Shown here: one piece after another, positions 33,856-42,701 of the stretch | How positions within the stretch are numbered: position 1 is the stretch's first letter | Layout of the letters: each line of letters opens with the position of its first letter | Assembly: GCF_016863015.1 (NCBI RefSeq) | Contig: NZ_BOOB01000052.1 | Span: forward strand, 1 to 64,000 | Reading direction: 5' to 3' | Origin: Microbispora amethystogenes | GTDB lineage: Bacteria > Actinomycetota > Actinomycetes > Streptosporangiales > Streptosporangiaceae | Length of the DNA: 64,000 bases | Notes under the pieces: generated by a model | Database searches by the model: none | Seen by the model: the letters and a program-made list of their open reading frames with translations, nothing else | What the model was told of the DNA's origin: nothing | Translations under genes and position numbers: made by a program

Positions 33856-35009
33856 CCCCTCGACAGGGCCAGGAGGAGTTCGGCGTTCGAGCCGGTGTTC
33901 TTCAGCGAGCCGAGGAAGCGCTCGAACGACTCCTGGTCCTGCAACGCCCGCCGCAGCCGCCAGATCAGCGGCAGTTCGGCGGCGTCGAGCAGCAGCTCCT
34001 CCCGGCGGGTGCCGGACGCGACGACGTCGACGGCGGGGAAGACGCGGCGGTCGGCGAGGCTCCGGCTCAGTTTGAGCTCCATGTTGCCGGTGCTCTTGAA
34101 CTCCTCGAAGAGGTTGTCGTCCATCTTCGAGCCCGTCTCGACCAGCGCGGTCGCGAGGATCGTCAGCGAGCCGCCGTCCTGAATGTTGCGGGCGGCGCCG
34201 AGCACCTTCTTGGGCTGGTGCAGGGCCCGCGCGTCCATGCCGCCGGTGAGCACCCGCCCGCCGCTCGGCGCGGCCATGTTGTACGCCCGGCCGAGGCGGG
34301 TGATCGAGTCGATGAGCACGACCACGTCCCGGCCGGTCTCCACCAGCCGCTTGGCCCGCTCGACGGCCAGCTCGGCCGCCACGATGTGGTCCAGCGGCGG
34401 GCGGTCGAAGGTCGAGGCGACCACCTCGGCCCGGACCGACTCGCGCATGTCGGTGACCTCCTCGGGCCGCTCGTCCACCAGGACGACCATGAGGTGACAC
34501 TCGGGGTGGTTGGCCGTGATCGCGTTCGCGACGGCCTTGAGGAACATCGTCTTGCCGGCCTTCGGCGGGGCGACGATCAGGCCGCGCTGGCCCTTGCCGA
34601 CCGGGGCGAACAGGTCGATGACGCGGGTGGCCAGGACGTTCGGCGTCGTCTCCAGGCGCAGCCGCTCGTCGGGATGGATCGGCACGAGGTCGGCGAAGTC
34701 GGGCCTGGACGCACCGGTGTCGACCGGGGCGCCGTTCAGCGAGACGACGGAGGCGAGCCGGCCGTTCTCCCCGGCGCCCCTGACGAGGTCGCCGCGGCGC
34801 AGGCCGTACCGCGCCATGAGCGCGGCCGGGACGGCCACGTCCTTCGGCCCGGGCAGGTAGCCGCGGGACCGGATCACGGCGTTCCGGCCGGCGAAGTCGA
34901 GCAGGCCGCCGACCTCGGTGGCGACGGTCGCGGGGCCGTCCCCGGCCGGCGCCCGCCGCGTACGGGCGGAGACGCGCGGCTTGGGAACGGTGAGAGTGGT
35001 GGGGGTCAC
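33852..35009 (-). CDS. Short Rho-type transcription termination factor paralogue
   Basis: This 385-residue protein has a cold-shock-like RNA-binding segment ([23 protein letters not shown]) and the complete RecA-like Rho core: [18 protein letters not shown] (Walker A, near 147), [57 protein letters not shown] and the C-terminal Rho motif [15 protein letters not shown]. Canonical actinobacterial Rho is usually 600 residues or more because of a long basic N-terminal insert that is missing here. The GTG at 35009 is preceded by GAGGAG. It is probably a second, accessory Rho; the housekeeping copy should lie elsewhere. Its stop overlaps that of the convergent half-ALDH gene. Confidence 0.88.
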   Translation of the reverse strand: MTPTTLTVPKPRVSARTRRAPAGDGPATVATEVGGLLDFAGRNAVIRSRGYLPGPKDVAVPAALMARYGLRRGDLVRGAGENGRLASVVSLNGAPVDTGASRPDFADLVPIHPDERLRLETTPNVLATRVIDLFAPVGKGQRGLIVAPPKAGKTMFLKAVANAITANHPECHLMVVLVDERPEEVTDMRESVRAEVVASTFDRPPLDHIVAAELAVERAKRLVETGRDVVVLIDSITRLGRAYNMAAPSGGRVLTGGMDARALHQPKKVLGAARNIQDGGSLTILATALVETGSKMDDNLFEEFKSTGNMELKLSRSLADRRVFPAVDVVASGTRREELLLDAAELPLIWRLRRALQDQESFERFLGSLKNTGSNAELLLALSRG

Positions 35010-35268
35010 AGGACTCCTCGGTGTGGAGGTGTGCGGAGTCCTCGCGGGACTCACACGCACGAATCATGGGGTTGTCCGCTGGAAGCGGATCGTGGGACGC
35101 CGCGCCCGGTAGGACGGAGAGTCGCCCGTCAGATCACGGATCGCGCGGGAGGTCTCGTGCCGGCTGGACGCCGACGGAAGATGTGCGGAGCGCGTATGGG
35201 CTCGAACGGAGCCAGAACCATACGGCTACCCGTCGACTATAACAGTCGCTGCCGTTCCGGGGATTCCC

Positions 35269-35847
35269 TCACCTGGATTGGAGCGCGTCGAGGGCCACGG
35301 CCATGGCGATGACCAGGCGGCGGTCGAGGCGCGGGTCGTGGATCTCGATGGCGTACCGGTCGCGCAGGCCCCAGCGGCGGTCGACCGAGAACGCGATCGA
35401 GGCGCCGATGCTGAAGTCGAAGTGGTACGGCAGCCACTCCAGCGAGTCGGCGAAGCGGCGGAGCAGCGCGACCACGAAGTTCCGCTCGTGCCCGGTCAGC
35501 GTCGGCAGGCCGGGCTGCTGGAGGTGCCAGGTCGAGCGGAGCAGCGACTGGCCGAAGTTCTTCCGGAAGGTGCCGATCGAGGCTCCGGTGTGGTCCACGA
35601 CGTCGTACTCGCCGGCGATGTCGAGCACCTTGCGCGCCTTGAAACCGGCGAGGACCGTCTCACGCGACTCGTCGGTGTAGAGCGTCACCTGCTCCTTGAG
35701 CGCCATCCGCTTCTGCTCGGCGAAGCCCACCAGCTCGCCCTCGGAACCGCCGGGACCGGCCACATGGACGACGTACCTGTTCACCATCATGGTGATCTTC
35801 TGCCGCAGGTACAGCCGGGTCTGCCCCTGCAGGGTCGCTATGTCCAT
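35269..35847 (-). CDS. LURP-one-related (tubby/scramblase-like fold) protein
   Basis: This 192-residue protein matches the LURP-one/YxjI-like family: RLYLRQKITMMVNRYVV, GFAEQKRMALKEQVTLYTDE, YDVVDHTGASIGTFRKNFGQSLLRSTWHL and a closing RYAIEIHDPRLDRRLVIAMAVALDAL. The fold is a beta barrel around a central helix, shared with phospholipid scramblases and Tubby. GGGAG lies 6 bp before the ATG. Function in bacteria is unknown. No operon partner is apparent; it faces the PspC gene divergently. Confidence 0.85.
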   Translation of the reverse strand: MDIATLQGQTRLYLRQKITMMVNRYVVHVAGPGGSEGELVGFAEQKRMALKEQVTLYTDESRETVLAGFKARKVLDIAGEYDVVDHTGASIGTFRKNFGQSLLRSTWHLQQPGLPTLTGHERNFVVALLRRFADSLEWLPYHFDFSIGASIAFSVDRRWGLRDRYAIEIHDPRLDRRLVIAMAVALDALQSR

Positions 35848-36030
35848 GTGTAACTCCCACGACGGTCTTTTGGCTCCCTATATGCCCCCTTCCACGAGAA
35901 GATCACCGGCGCGGACCCCGGAATCGCCAAATCAGGGACGCCTCAGGGAGAGTCAGGGTTTTATCAGGGTCCCTGGCGGAACCTGACGTGTTGAACGGTC
36001 CGTTGTACCGGGTGACGAAAGGAACCGACG

Positions 36031-36246
36031 ATGTACCGATCGAGACAGCACAAGATGATCGCCGGTGTCTGCGGGGGGCTCGCGGAGCGGTGGGGCACCT
36101 CGCCGACCGTCATCCGCGTGTTGTTCCTGTTGTCCTGCCTCCTGCCCGGCCCCCAGTTCGTGGCCTACATCATCATGTGGATCATCTTCCCCAAGGCCCC
36201 GGCCGCGTCCGCGCCGGGCTACGACTACTCGTACGGCCGCAGGTAG
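36031..36246 (+). CDS. PspC-domain membrane protein
   Basis: This 71-residue protein is a single PspC domain: MYRSRQHKMIAGVCGGLAERW, then a membrane segment (VIRVLFLLSCLLPGPQFVAYIIMWIIFPKAP) and a short tail ending DYSYGRR. PspC proteins sense or modulate membrane stress. GAAAGGAAC lies upstream of the ATG. It lies alone between the LURP-one gene and lipB. Confidence 0.9.
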   Translation: MYRSRQHKMIAGVCGGLAERWGTSPTVIRVLFLLSCLLPGPQFVAYIIMWIIFPKAPAASAPGYDYSYGRR

Positions 36247-36276
36247 GCGGCGGGGGGCCGCGCGGGCGCGTCTATG

Positions 36277-36303
36277 GCTCACATCGGAATATGCTCACAT
36301 CGG
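36277..36303 (+). repeat. Direct repeat GCTCACATCGG x2 before lipB
   Basis: The 11-mer occurs at 36277-36287 and 36293-36303, a 16-bp period, just ahead of the lipB ribosome binding site. It could be a regulator half-site pair or a small duplication. No matching regulator is adjacent. Confidence 0.4.
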
Positions 36304-36315
36304 GAGAGGTGAGCG

Positions 36316-36954
36316 ATGATGCGGCGACGGCCCCTGACGCTGATCCAGGACGACCTGGTCGACTACGAGAAGGCCATGGAACGCATGGCCGCCCTGGTCG
36401 AGGAACGGCAGGACGACGCGCGGCCCGACACACTGTGGCTGCTGAGTCATCCGCCGGTCTTCACCGTCGGCAAGCGCACACTGGAGTCCCACCTCCCCGA
36501 CCCGGCGGCCGGCATCCCCGTGGTGCCGACCGGCCGCGGCGGCCAGCTCACCTACCACGGCCCCGGGCAGCTCGTGGGCTACCTGGTCGTGAAGCTGGAC
36601 ACCGGCGAGGGCGTGGTCGACTACATCCGCGAGGTCGAACTGCGCCTGGTGGAGGCGCTGGCCGCCCTCGGCGTCCACGCCGAGCGGCGCGACACCCCGC
36701 CGGGGTCGGAACTGCTTACGGGCGTGTGGACCAGGGACACCGGCCGCAAGATCGTGTCCATCGGCATGCGGGCGAGCCGGGCGGTCACGAGCCACGGCTT
36801 CGCCCTCAACGTGGAGGGCGACCTCACGCCGTGGAACCTCGCGATCCCCTGCGGCATGCCGGACGTGGAGATGACGTCGGTCGCCCACGAGCTCGGCCGG
36901 GCCTCCATGGAGGAGACCCGCCGGGCCGTCGCCACCGCCTTCGAATCCTCCTGA
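36316..36954 (+). CDS. lipB: Lipoyl(octanoyl) transferase
   Basis: This 212-residue enzyme moves octanoate from octanoyl-ACP to lipoyl domains, the first step of lipoate-cofactor assembly. Family motifs: LLSHPPVFTVGKRT, GRGGQLTYHGPGQLVGYLV, the catalytic Lys in GRKIVSIGMR and the catalytic Cys in IPCGMPDVEMTS. GGGAGAGG precedes the ATG; a second ATG follows one codon later. lipA is not adjacent. The next gene (TPR-like) starts 82 bp downstream. Confidence 0.95.
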   Translation: MMRRRPLTLIQDDLVDYEKAMERMAALVEERQDDARPDTLWLLSHPPVFTVGKRTLESHLPDPAAGIPVVPTGRGGQLTYHGPGQLVGYLVVKLDTGEGVVDYIREVELRLVEALAALGVHAERRDTPPGSELLTGVWTRDTGRKIVSIGMRASRAVTSHGFALNVEGDLTPWNLAIPCGMPDVEMTSVAHELGRASMEETRRAVATAFESS

Positions 36955-37036
36955 GCTCCGCCCCTCGTGACCTGCGGCCGGAAGCCCCGGGCGCTACGCT
37001 GACCGCGATCATTCGCGACGGTGAGAGGTGCCGCCC

Positions 37037-37501
37037 ATGACCACCGACCCGACGATGACCCGGATCGGCCAGGCGGTGGAGTTGCATCACGGCCAAGGTC
37101 AGCGTGACGCCGCTCGCGACCTGTTCGCGCAGATCTGGGATGACATCGGCGGTGAGCAGGGCGACCCGCTGCACGTCTGCGTCCTCGCCCACTCGATGGC
37201 CGACGTGCAGGACGACGTTCGGCAGGAGCTGATGTGGGATCTGCGCGCGCTGGCCGCCGCCGATCTCGTCACCGACGAGCGGGTCGCCGAGGCCGGCGTG
37301 CCGCTCTCGGTGGCCGGCCTGTATCCGTCGCTGCACCTGAACCTGGCCGAGTGCTACCGCAAGCTGGACGATCTCGGCCGCGCCCGGGAGCACCTCCAGA
37401 AGGCGCGGGCCGAGATCGGCGCGCTCGGCGACGACGGATACGGGCGGCTCATCAGGGGCGGCCTGGACCGGCTGGCCGAACAGCTGGGTGAGCCCACCTG
37501 A
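37037..37501 (+). CDS. TPR-like hypothetical protein
   Basis: This 154-residue helical protein has a TPR-like segment (YPSLHLNLAECYRKLDDLGRAREHLQKARAEIGAL) in its C-terminal half and an N-terminal VELHHGQGQRDAARDLFAQIWDDIG. GAGAGG lies before the ATG at 37037. It is probably a small protein-interaction module, seen as a conserved hypothetical in actinomycetes. It converges on the permease gene. Confidence 0.75.
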   Translation: MTTDPTMTRIGQAVELHHGQGQRDAARDLFAQIWDDIGGEQGDPLHVCVLAHSMADVQDDVRQELMWDLRALAAADLVTDERVAEAGVPLSVAGLYPSLHLNLAECYRKLDDLGRAREHLQKARAEIGALGDDGYGRLIRGGLDRLAEQLGEPT

Positions 37502-37510
37502 AAGCCGGGA

Positions 37511-39058
37511 TCAGGCGACCGGTTCGGGCTGGTCCACGTCGTCGACGGTGCGGCGGGGGCCGGTGAACCAGTGCCTGGCCGACAGGCGCCACCACAGGGC
37601 GATGCCGACGAGCACGGCGCCTACGGCGAGGGGGGCGTAGTTGACCGACGTCCAGGTGAAATCGGCGTTGCCGGGCACGCCCGCGGGTGAGATGGGCAGC
37701 ACGAAGTAGACCGAGATGATCGCGATCTCGATCACCGCGATCCAGCAGAGCACCTTGTATTTGCGGCCCAGCGTCCACGGGCCGGTCTGGAAGGCGTCGC
37801 CCGCGCGCAGCCGCAGCCAGATCGGGATGAGGAACGCGAGGTAGAGCCCGATGACCGCGATGGACACCACGGCCAGGAACGCCACCGGCGTCGCGGAGCC
37901 CTCGGGGGCGTACAACGCGGGCAGGGTGATCAGCAGCGCGACGGCGCAGCCGCCGATGATCGCGTTGACCGGCGTGCGGTTGCGGTCGACCTTGGACCAC
38001 AGCCGCCAGCCCGGCACCGCGCCGTCGCGGGAGAAGGCGTACGTCATCCGGGACATCGAGGTCACGCAGCTCATCCCGCAGAAGAACTGCCCGATCGTGG
38101 AGATGCCGAAGACGACCGTGGCGAGGGTGGACGACAGCGACGAGGTGAAGATGGCCCCGACGAAGCCGCCCTCGGCGTCGACGGCCTCCACGTTCGTGGC
38201 GGCGAACAGGAAGGCCAGCAGCAGGATCCAGCCGCCGATCGCGGAGTAGAAGATCGACTGCCACAGGCCCTTGGCCGCCGCGCGGGCCGCGCCGTGCGTC
38301 TCCTCCGACACGTGCGCGCAGGCGTCGAAGCCGGTGATCGTGTACTGCGTGAGCAGGAAGCCCAGCGGCAGCACGTACAGCCAGAAGGCGGGCCCGGAGT
38401 CGCCGTCGCCGAAGCCGGAGTGGTTGAACGTCTCGAACAGGAAGCCCACGCTCTGGTGCTTCGACGGGCCGAAGACCAGGATCAGCACGACGGCCGCCGC
38501 GCCGAACACGTGCCACCACACCGAGATGTTCTGCAGCAGCGAGATCAGCCGGTGGCTGAAGATGTTGATCAGCGCGTGCAGCACCAGGACGATCGCGAAC
38601 AGCAGGAAGGTCTGGTGCAGCGCGTTGCCGTTCGCCCAGGAGTCGCTGAACCGGCCGACCACGATGTTGAGGAACGTCGCGCAGCCGTAGTCGACCGACG
38701 CCGTGACCGCGATCAGCCCGATCAGGTTCAGCCAGCCGGTGAACCAGCCGTGGACCGGCCTGCCGAGCTTGGCGGCCCACCAGTAGATGCCGCCCGCCGT
38801 GGGGTACGCGGAGACCAGCTCCGCCATGCAGAAGCCGATGATCAGGATGAACGCCGAGATCAGCGGCCAGCCGACGGAGATCGCCAGGGGCCCGCCGTTG
38901 TTCCAGGCCTGGCTGAAGGTGGTGAAGCAGCCGGCCAGGATCGAGATGATGGAGAAGGAGATCGCGAAGTTGGAGAACCCGCTCCAGGTGCGGGCCAGTT
39001 CCTGCTTGTAGCCGAGTTCCGCGAGTCGTTGGGCGTCGTCGTCGAGGGTGTGCGCCAT
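37511..39058 (-). CDS. APC-superfamily amino-acid/amine permease
   Basis: This 515-residue protein has about 12 membrane helices. The N terminus has the APC pattern LARTWSGFSNFAISFSIISILAGCFTTF, a Gly-rich unwound helix (NNGGPLAISVGWP) and AELVSAYPTAGGIYWWAA. These features match the amino-acid/choline-type (GabP/Bat1-like) eukaryote-related branch. GAGGAGGCCTC precedes the ATG. It is 10 bp downstream of a choline-kinase-like gene, so the substrate may be choline, ethanolamine or a related amine (inference from context only). Confidence 0.9.
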   Translation of the reverse strand: MAHTLDDDAQRLAELGYKQELARTWSGFSNFAISFSIISILAGCFTTFSQAWNNGGPLAISVGWPLISAFILIIGFCMAELVSAYPTAGGIYWWAAKLGRPVHGWFTGWLNLIGLIAVTASVDYGCATFLNIVVGRFSDSWANGNALHQTFLLFAIVLVLHALINIFSHRLISLLQNISVWWHVFGAAAVVLILVFGPSKHQSVGFLFETFNHSGFGDGDSGPAFWLYVLPLGFLLTQYTITGFDACAHVSEETHGAARAAAKGLWQSIFYSAIGGWILLLAFLFAATNVEAVDAEGGFVGAIFTSSLSSTLATVVFGISTIGQFFCGMSCVTSMSRMTYAFSRDGAVPGWRLWSKVDRNRTPVNAIIGGCAVALLITLPALYAPEGSATPVAFLAVVSIAVIGLYLAFLIPIWLRLRAGDAFQTGPWTLGRKYKVLCWIAVIEIAIISVYFVLPISPAGVPGNADFTWTSVNYAPLAVGAVLVGIALWWRLSARHWFTGPRRTVDDVDQPEPVA

Positions 39059-39068
39059 GAGGCCTCCT

Positions 39069-39992
39069 CTAACCGGTGCGGGATATCCGGCCGCTGACCT
39101 CGTCGGTCAGCCGGCCGAAGCAGGGGTCCGCCAGGTCCCGTACGGCGCGGGCGAACTTCTCGGCCGCCTCCGCGTCGTAGTCCAGGGCGGGCAGGGCGCG
39201 GTCGCGGACCAGCCCCCGGTGGACGACGAACCACAGCGCCCAGGTGAGGTTGGCCATGATCAGGTTCAGTCGTACGCGGGGGACGTGCTCGTCGTCGCCG
39301 AAGTAGGCCCGTGTGAGCCGTACGACCTGGCCGGGGTCGAAACCGGCCTCGGCGGCGATGTCGCCCAGTTCGAAGCAGGGGTCGTTGTTGCCGGACAGCT
39401 GGTAGTCCACGATGCGGACGCCGCCGCTCGTGGCGATGAGGTTGCCGCAGATCAGGTCGTTGTGGCAGGGGACGGACGGCAGCGGGCGGCGGGCGAACGC
39501 CGCCTCGATGTCGTGCGCCAGCGGCAGCACGTCCTCGAACCCGGCCGGCAGCGCCAGGTCGTGGGCCCGGCACCGGGCCAGGTAGTCGCGGAGCGTGCCG
39601 AAGATGGAGAAGTCGTTGGCGAACCGGGGCCCGGCGTGCAGGCGGCGGCAGGCGGCCGCCACCTCCTCGATCCGCGCCGCCACGGCCGGGACGTCGAGGG
39701 TGACGCCCTCGACGTACTCCAGGACGAGGGCGCCCGGCAGCACGTGCACGACCCGGGGGCCGACGCCGGCCGCCGCCGCGGCGACCGTGTTGGCGATCTC
39801 CTGGTCGAGCGGGATGCCGAGACCCGCCTCGGTGATGCGCGGATCGAGCACCCGCAGGATCCAGCGGTCGCCGCCCGCGCTGTCGATCCTGGCGACGTGG
39901 TGGCTGAGCCCGCCCGTGATCGGGGTGAAGGTCAGCGGCCGTCCGGCCCAGCCCGTGACGACATCACGCACGTCACCGACAGGATCTGGCAT
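39069..39992 (-). CDS. Choline/ethanolamine-kinase-like phosphotransferase (APH fold)
   Basis: This 307-residue aminoglycoside-phosphotransferase-fold kinase has PITGGLSHHVARI near the N terminus, the hinge LVLEYVEGVTL, the catalytic Brenner motif CHNDLICGNLI and the metal-binding DYQLSGNNDPCFELGD. The last two match choline/ethanolamine kinases better than antibiotic kinases. AAAGGAGCC lies before the ATG at 39992. With the permease 10 bp downstream it forms a probable uptake-plus-phosphorylation unit. The substrate is unproved. Confidence 0.85.
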   Translation of the reverse strand: MPDPVGDVRDVVTGWAGRPLTFTPITGGLSHHVARIDSAGGDRWILRVLDPRITEAGLGIPLDQEIANTVAAAAAGVGPRVVHVLPGALVLEYVEGVTLDVPAVAARIEEVAAACRRLHAGPRFANDFSIFGTLRDYLARCRAHDLALPAGFEDVLPLAHDIEAAFARRPLPSVPCHNDLICGNLIATSGGVRIVDYQLSGNNDPCFELGDIAAEAGFDPGQVVRLTRAYFGDDEHVPRVRLNLIMANLTWALWFVVHRGLVRDRALPALDYDAEAAEKFARAVRDLADPCFGRLTDEVSGRISRTG

Positions 39993-40097
39993 GCCCGGCT
40001 CCTTTGGTCTGCCTTCAGACCATTGCTCTGATTCTCCGGGCGGGGTGTTACGGGACGGTACCAATGTCGCAACGTCCCGCGCCTCGCGGCGAGGTGA

Positions 40098-40904
40098 TCA
40101 GCGCACGCGGCCGACGCCGCCGAGCGCGCCGGCCTTACCCTCCCGTACAGAGAGGTACTCGGCGTCGGGCCGCCAGTCCTGCAGCGGCACCACCCCCGGC
40201 TCGACCAGGTCGAGGCCGTCGAAGAAGGCGAGGACCTGGTCCCGCGACCGGGAGGTGGTGCCGGGGACGGAGGTGCGGCTGAAGACCTTGCGGCCCTCCT
40301 CCTCCTGGCTCTCGCTCAGTTCGCCGAGCGAGCCGTGCGAGACCACCAGGTAGCCGCCCGGCGCCAGCGGGGCCCGGAGCGCTGAGACGATCTTCAGGGC
40401 CTCGTCGTCGTCGGGGACGAAGTGCAGCACCCCGAGCAGGAGGACGGCGAGCGGCTCGGAGAAGTCGAGGTGCGCGGTGACCTCCGGATCGGCCAGGAGC
40501 GCCTCGGGATCCCGCATGTCCGCGCCGACCGCGATCACCCGCTCGTTCTCGGCGAGGATCGCCCGGGCGTGGACCAGGACGATGGGGTCGTTGTCCACGT
40601 AGACGACGCGCGACTCGGGAGCCATTTCCTGGGCGACCTGGTGGACGTTGCGCTGCGTGGGAAGCCCGGCGCCGATGTCGAGGAACTGCCGGATGCCCTG
40701 CCGGGAGAGGTACGTCACGGTCCGGACCAGGAACTCGCGGTTCTCCCGGGCGATGTCCGGAAGGTTGGGCAGGATCTCGATGATCTTCTGGGCGGCCTCG
40801 CGGTCCACCGCGAAGTTGTCCTTGCCGCCCAGGTAGTAGTCGTACATCCGGGCGACACTGGGTGCGAACGGATCAACGCCCGCCGGTGCCCTCTGCTCGT
40901 CCAC
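40098..40904 (-). CDS. DUF574-family SAM-dependent methyltransferase (copy 1)
   Basis: The 268-residue product has the DUF574 (PF04672) signature: PSVARMYDYYLGGKDNFAVDREAA near the N terminus, QFLDIGAGLPTQRNVHQVAQ (SAM-binding GxG), VVYVDNDPIVLVHARAIL and AVLLLGVLHFVPDDDEA. GAGGAGGGG precedes a GTG start. The family is greatly expanded in actinomycetes; substrates are mostly unknown. A paralogue lies at 51816-52631. It faces the PfkB gene on the same strand with a 61-bp gap. Confidence 0.92.
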   Translation of the reverse strand: MDEQRAPAGVDPFAPSVARMYDYYLGGKDNFAVDREAAQKIIEILPNLPDIARENREFLVRTVTYLSRQGIRQFLDIGAGLPTQRNVHQVAQEMAPESRVVYVDNDPIVLVHARAILAENERVIAVGADMRDPEALLADPEVTAHLDFSEPLAVLLLGVLHFVPDDDEALKIVSALRAPLAPGGYLVVSHGSLGELSESQEEEGRKVFSRTSVPGTTSRSRDQVLAFFDGLDLVEPGVVPLQDWRPDAEYLSVREGKAGALGGVGRVR

Positions 40905-40965
40905 GGCACCCCTCCTCGTCGTACATCACGGATGGTACCGGGCTTGATCAGGATATTGCGGACCT

Positions 40966-41844
40966 TTACGGCGGAAGCTCGCCGCGGGTGGGGAGGCCCT
41001 GCCACGAGCTGGGGCTGGCCACGGCGAAGGCGGCCACGGAGATGCCGCGCTTGAGCCGGTCAGAGGGGTGGAGTTCGTCGAGGATCGCGCTGAGGTAGCC
41101 CGCCACGAACGCGCCGCCGACCTCGGCGGGGTCGACGGACGTCACGGGGGCGGCCTGGGTGTCGTAACGCAGGCCCTCCACGGTGGCGCTGGCGCCCTTG
41201 GCGCCCCGGGTCACGACCAGCTCGGGGACCGACGCGAGCGCCGGCTCCACGAGCCCGAGCTCGTCCTGGGTCGCGAAGAGCACGTCGGCGCAGGCGGCCA
41301 GCTCGGTCAGGCCCTGTCGCGCCTCCTCCACGCTGTCCCACAGGTGCGGGCGGTGGTTGACGTCGACGGAGACGAGCACGCCGGCGTCCTTGGCGAGTTT
41401 CGCCGCGTGGTGGACGGCGCTGTAGGCGTAGCCGCTCAGCCCGACGGTGACGCCGGTGACGTGCAGGATCCGGGCCGACTGGACGGCCTCGCCGGGCACG
41501 TCGCCGGTCGTCAGGCGCGAGCCCGCCGACCCGCCTCGGTAGTACGCCGCGTGCGACGACCGCCCGATGCGCCGCTGGCGTACGACGAGGCCGGTGGAGG
41601 CCGTCGGGTCGACCCGTACGGCCGAGACGTCCACGCCCTCGCCGCGCAGGACGGTCAGCGTGCGGACGCCGAGCTCGTCGGCGCTGACCCGGCCCAGCCA
41701 GCTCACCGAGTGGTCGAGCCGGGCCAGGCCGACCGCCGTCGTCAGCTCGGGTCCCTCCACGTCGAGGCGGGTGCCCATGTCATGGCGCAGCCGGTCGGCC
41801 GAGACGACGGCCAGCGCCTCTCCGAGCGTGAAGACCTCGGTCAT
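40966..41844 (-). CDS. PfkB-family sugar-kinase-like protein lacking the catalytic Asp
   Basis: This 292-residue protein has the ribokinase/PfkB fold: TLGEALAVVSADR, VGLARLDHSVSWLGRVSADELG (GRVGxDxxG-like), VSVDVNHRPHLW and ELVVTRGAKGAS. Its nearest type is 2-keto-3-deoxygluconate kinase. The second signature, normally DTxGAGDAF, reads DPAEVGGAF: the Gly-Asp pair carrying the catalytic base is Gly-Gly, and the anion hole is altered. The frame is intact. It may bind substrate without phosphorylating it, or be decaying. No RBS is clear. Confidence 0.85.
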   Translation of the reverse strand: MTEVFTLGEALAVVSADRLRHDMGTRLDVEGPELTTAVGLARLDHSVSWLGRVSADELGVRTLTVLRGEGVDVSAVRVDPTASTGLVVRQRRIGRSSHAAYYRGGSAGSRLTTGDVPGEAVQSARILHVTGVTVGLSGYAYSAVHHAAKLAKDAGVLVSVDVNHRPHLWDSVEEARQGLTELAACADVLFATQDELGLVEPALASVPELVVTRGAKGASATVEGLRYDTQAAPVTSVDPAEVGGAFVAGYLSAILDELHPSDRLKRGISVAAFAVASPSSWQGLPTRGELPP

Positions 41845-41935
41845 GCAGTGTGTCCACGGGGTAGCACCGGAAAAGCATGGCAGACCGTGATCCGCTCGGA
41901 AAGTGCTTCTGGAACGATCCGCGCCGTGCGCGGGC

Positions 41936-42481
41936 TCAGCCGCCGAACGCTTCCACGGCGGCCTGGCAGAACGCCTTGAGGTCGTCCGGCTTGCGGCTGG
42001 TCACCAGCGTGTTCGGGCCGCCGGTGCAGACCACGACCTCCTTGTCCACCCAGGTCGCCCCGGCGTTGCGCAGGTCGGTCCGCAGGCTCGGCCACGAGGT
42101 GAGCGTGCGCTCGCGCACCACGTCGGCCTCCACCAGCGTCCACGGCGCGTGGCAGATGGCCGCGACGGGCTTGCCCGCGTCGAAGAACTCCTTGACGAAC
42201 CGTACGGCTTCCGGCTGCATGCGCAGGAAGTCGGGGTTGGCGACTCCGCCGGGGAGGACCAGCCCGTCGAAGTCGGACGCCGAGACGTCGCCCGCCACCG
42301 CGTCCACGGGGAAGGTGTCGGCCTTGTCGAGGTGGTTGAACGCCTGCACCCGGCCCCGCTCGGTGGAGATCAGCTTCGGCGTGCCGCCCGCCTGCTCGAC
42401 GGCCTTCCACGGCTCGGTGAGCTCGACCTGCTCGATCCCCTCCGGGGCCACGAGAAATGCGATCGTCCTGCCCTGAATCAT
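41936..42481 (-). CDS. DJ-1/PfpI-family protein (type 1 glutamine-amidotransferase-like)
   Basis: This 181-residue protein has IAFLVAPEGIEQVELTEPWKAVE, GLVLPGGVANPDFLR, the nucleophile elbow AAICHAPWTLVEA and a closing VTSRKPDDLKAFCQAAVEAFG. The Cys-His pair matches the YhbO/PfpI group, associated with stress protection or deglycase activity. AGGAG lies 5-9 bp before the ATG at 42481; the open frame upstream is low-complexity Arg. It is divergent from the DUF72 gene. Confidence 0.92.
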   Translation of the reverse strand: MIQGRTIAFLVAPEGIEQVELTEPWKAVEQAGGTPKLISTERGRVQAFNHLDKADTFPVDAVAGDVSASDFDGLVLPGGVANPDFLRMQPEAVRFVKEFFDAGKPVAAICHAPWTLVEADVVRERTLTSWPSLRTDLRNAGATWVDKEVVVCTGGPNTLVTSRKPDDLKAFCQAAVEAFGG

Positions 42482-42701
42482 CGTGCTCCTTCTGTGTTTC
42501 CCGCTTCGCTCATCGGGGCGCTCACGTTCCGGCCGGTCGTGCCGGAGGCGCGCCATGAGCGCTTCCCTCGTCGCTCGTTCCTCGCTCCTCAGTCCAGATC
42601 GGCGGCGCGCCCCTCCGGCTCGCTGGGGGTTTTTCAGTCGGTCGTGACGACGCGTGCCCGGTGATCTGCGATCTATGCCGTTCGCGGGGTAGGAACCGGA
42701 C

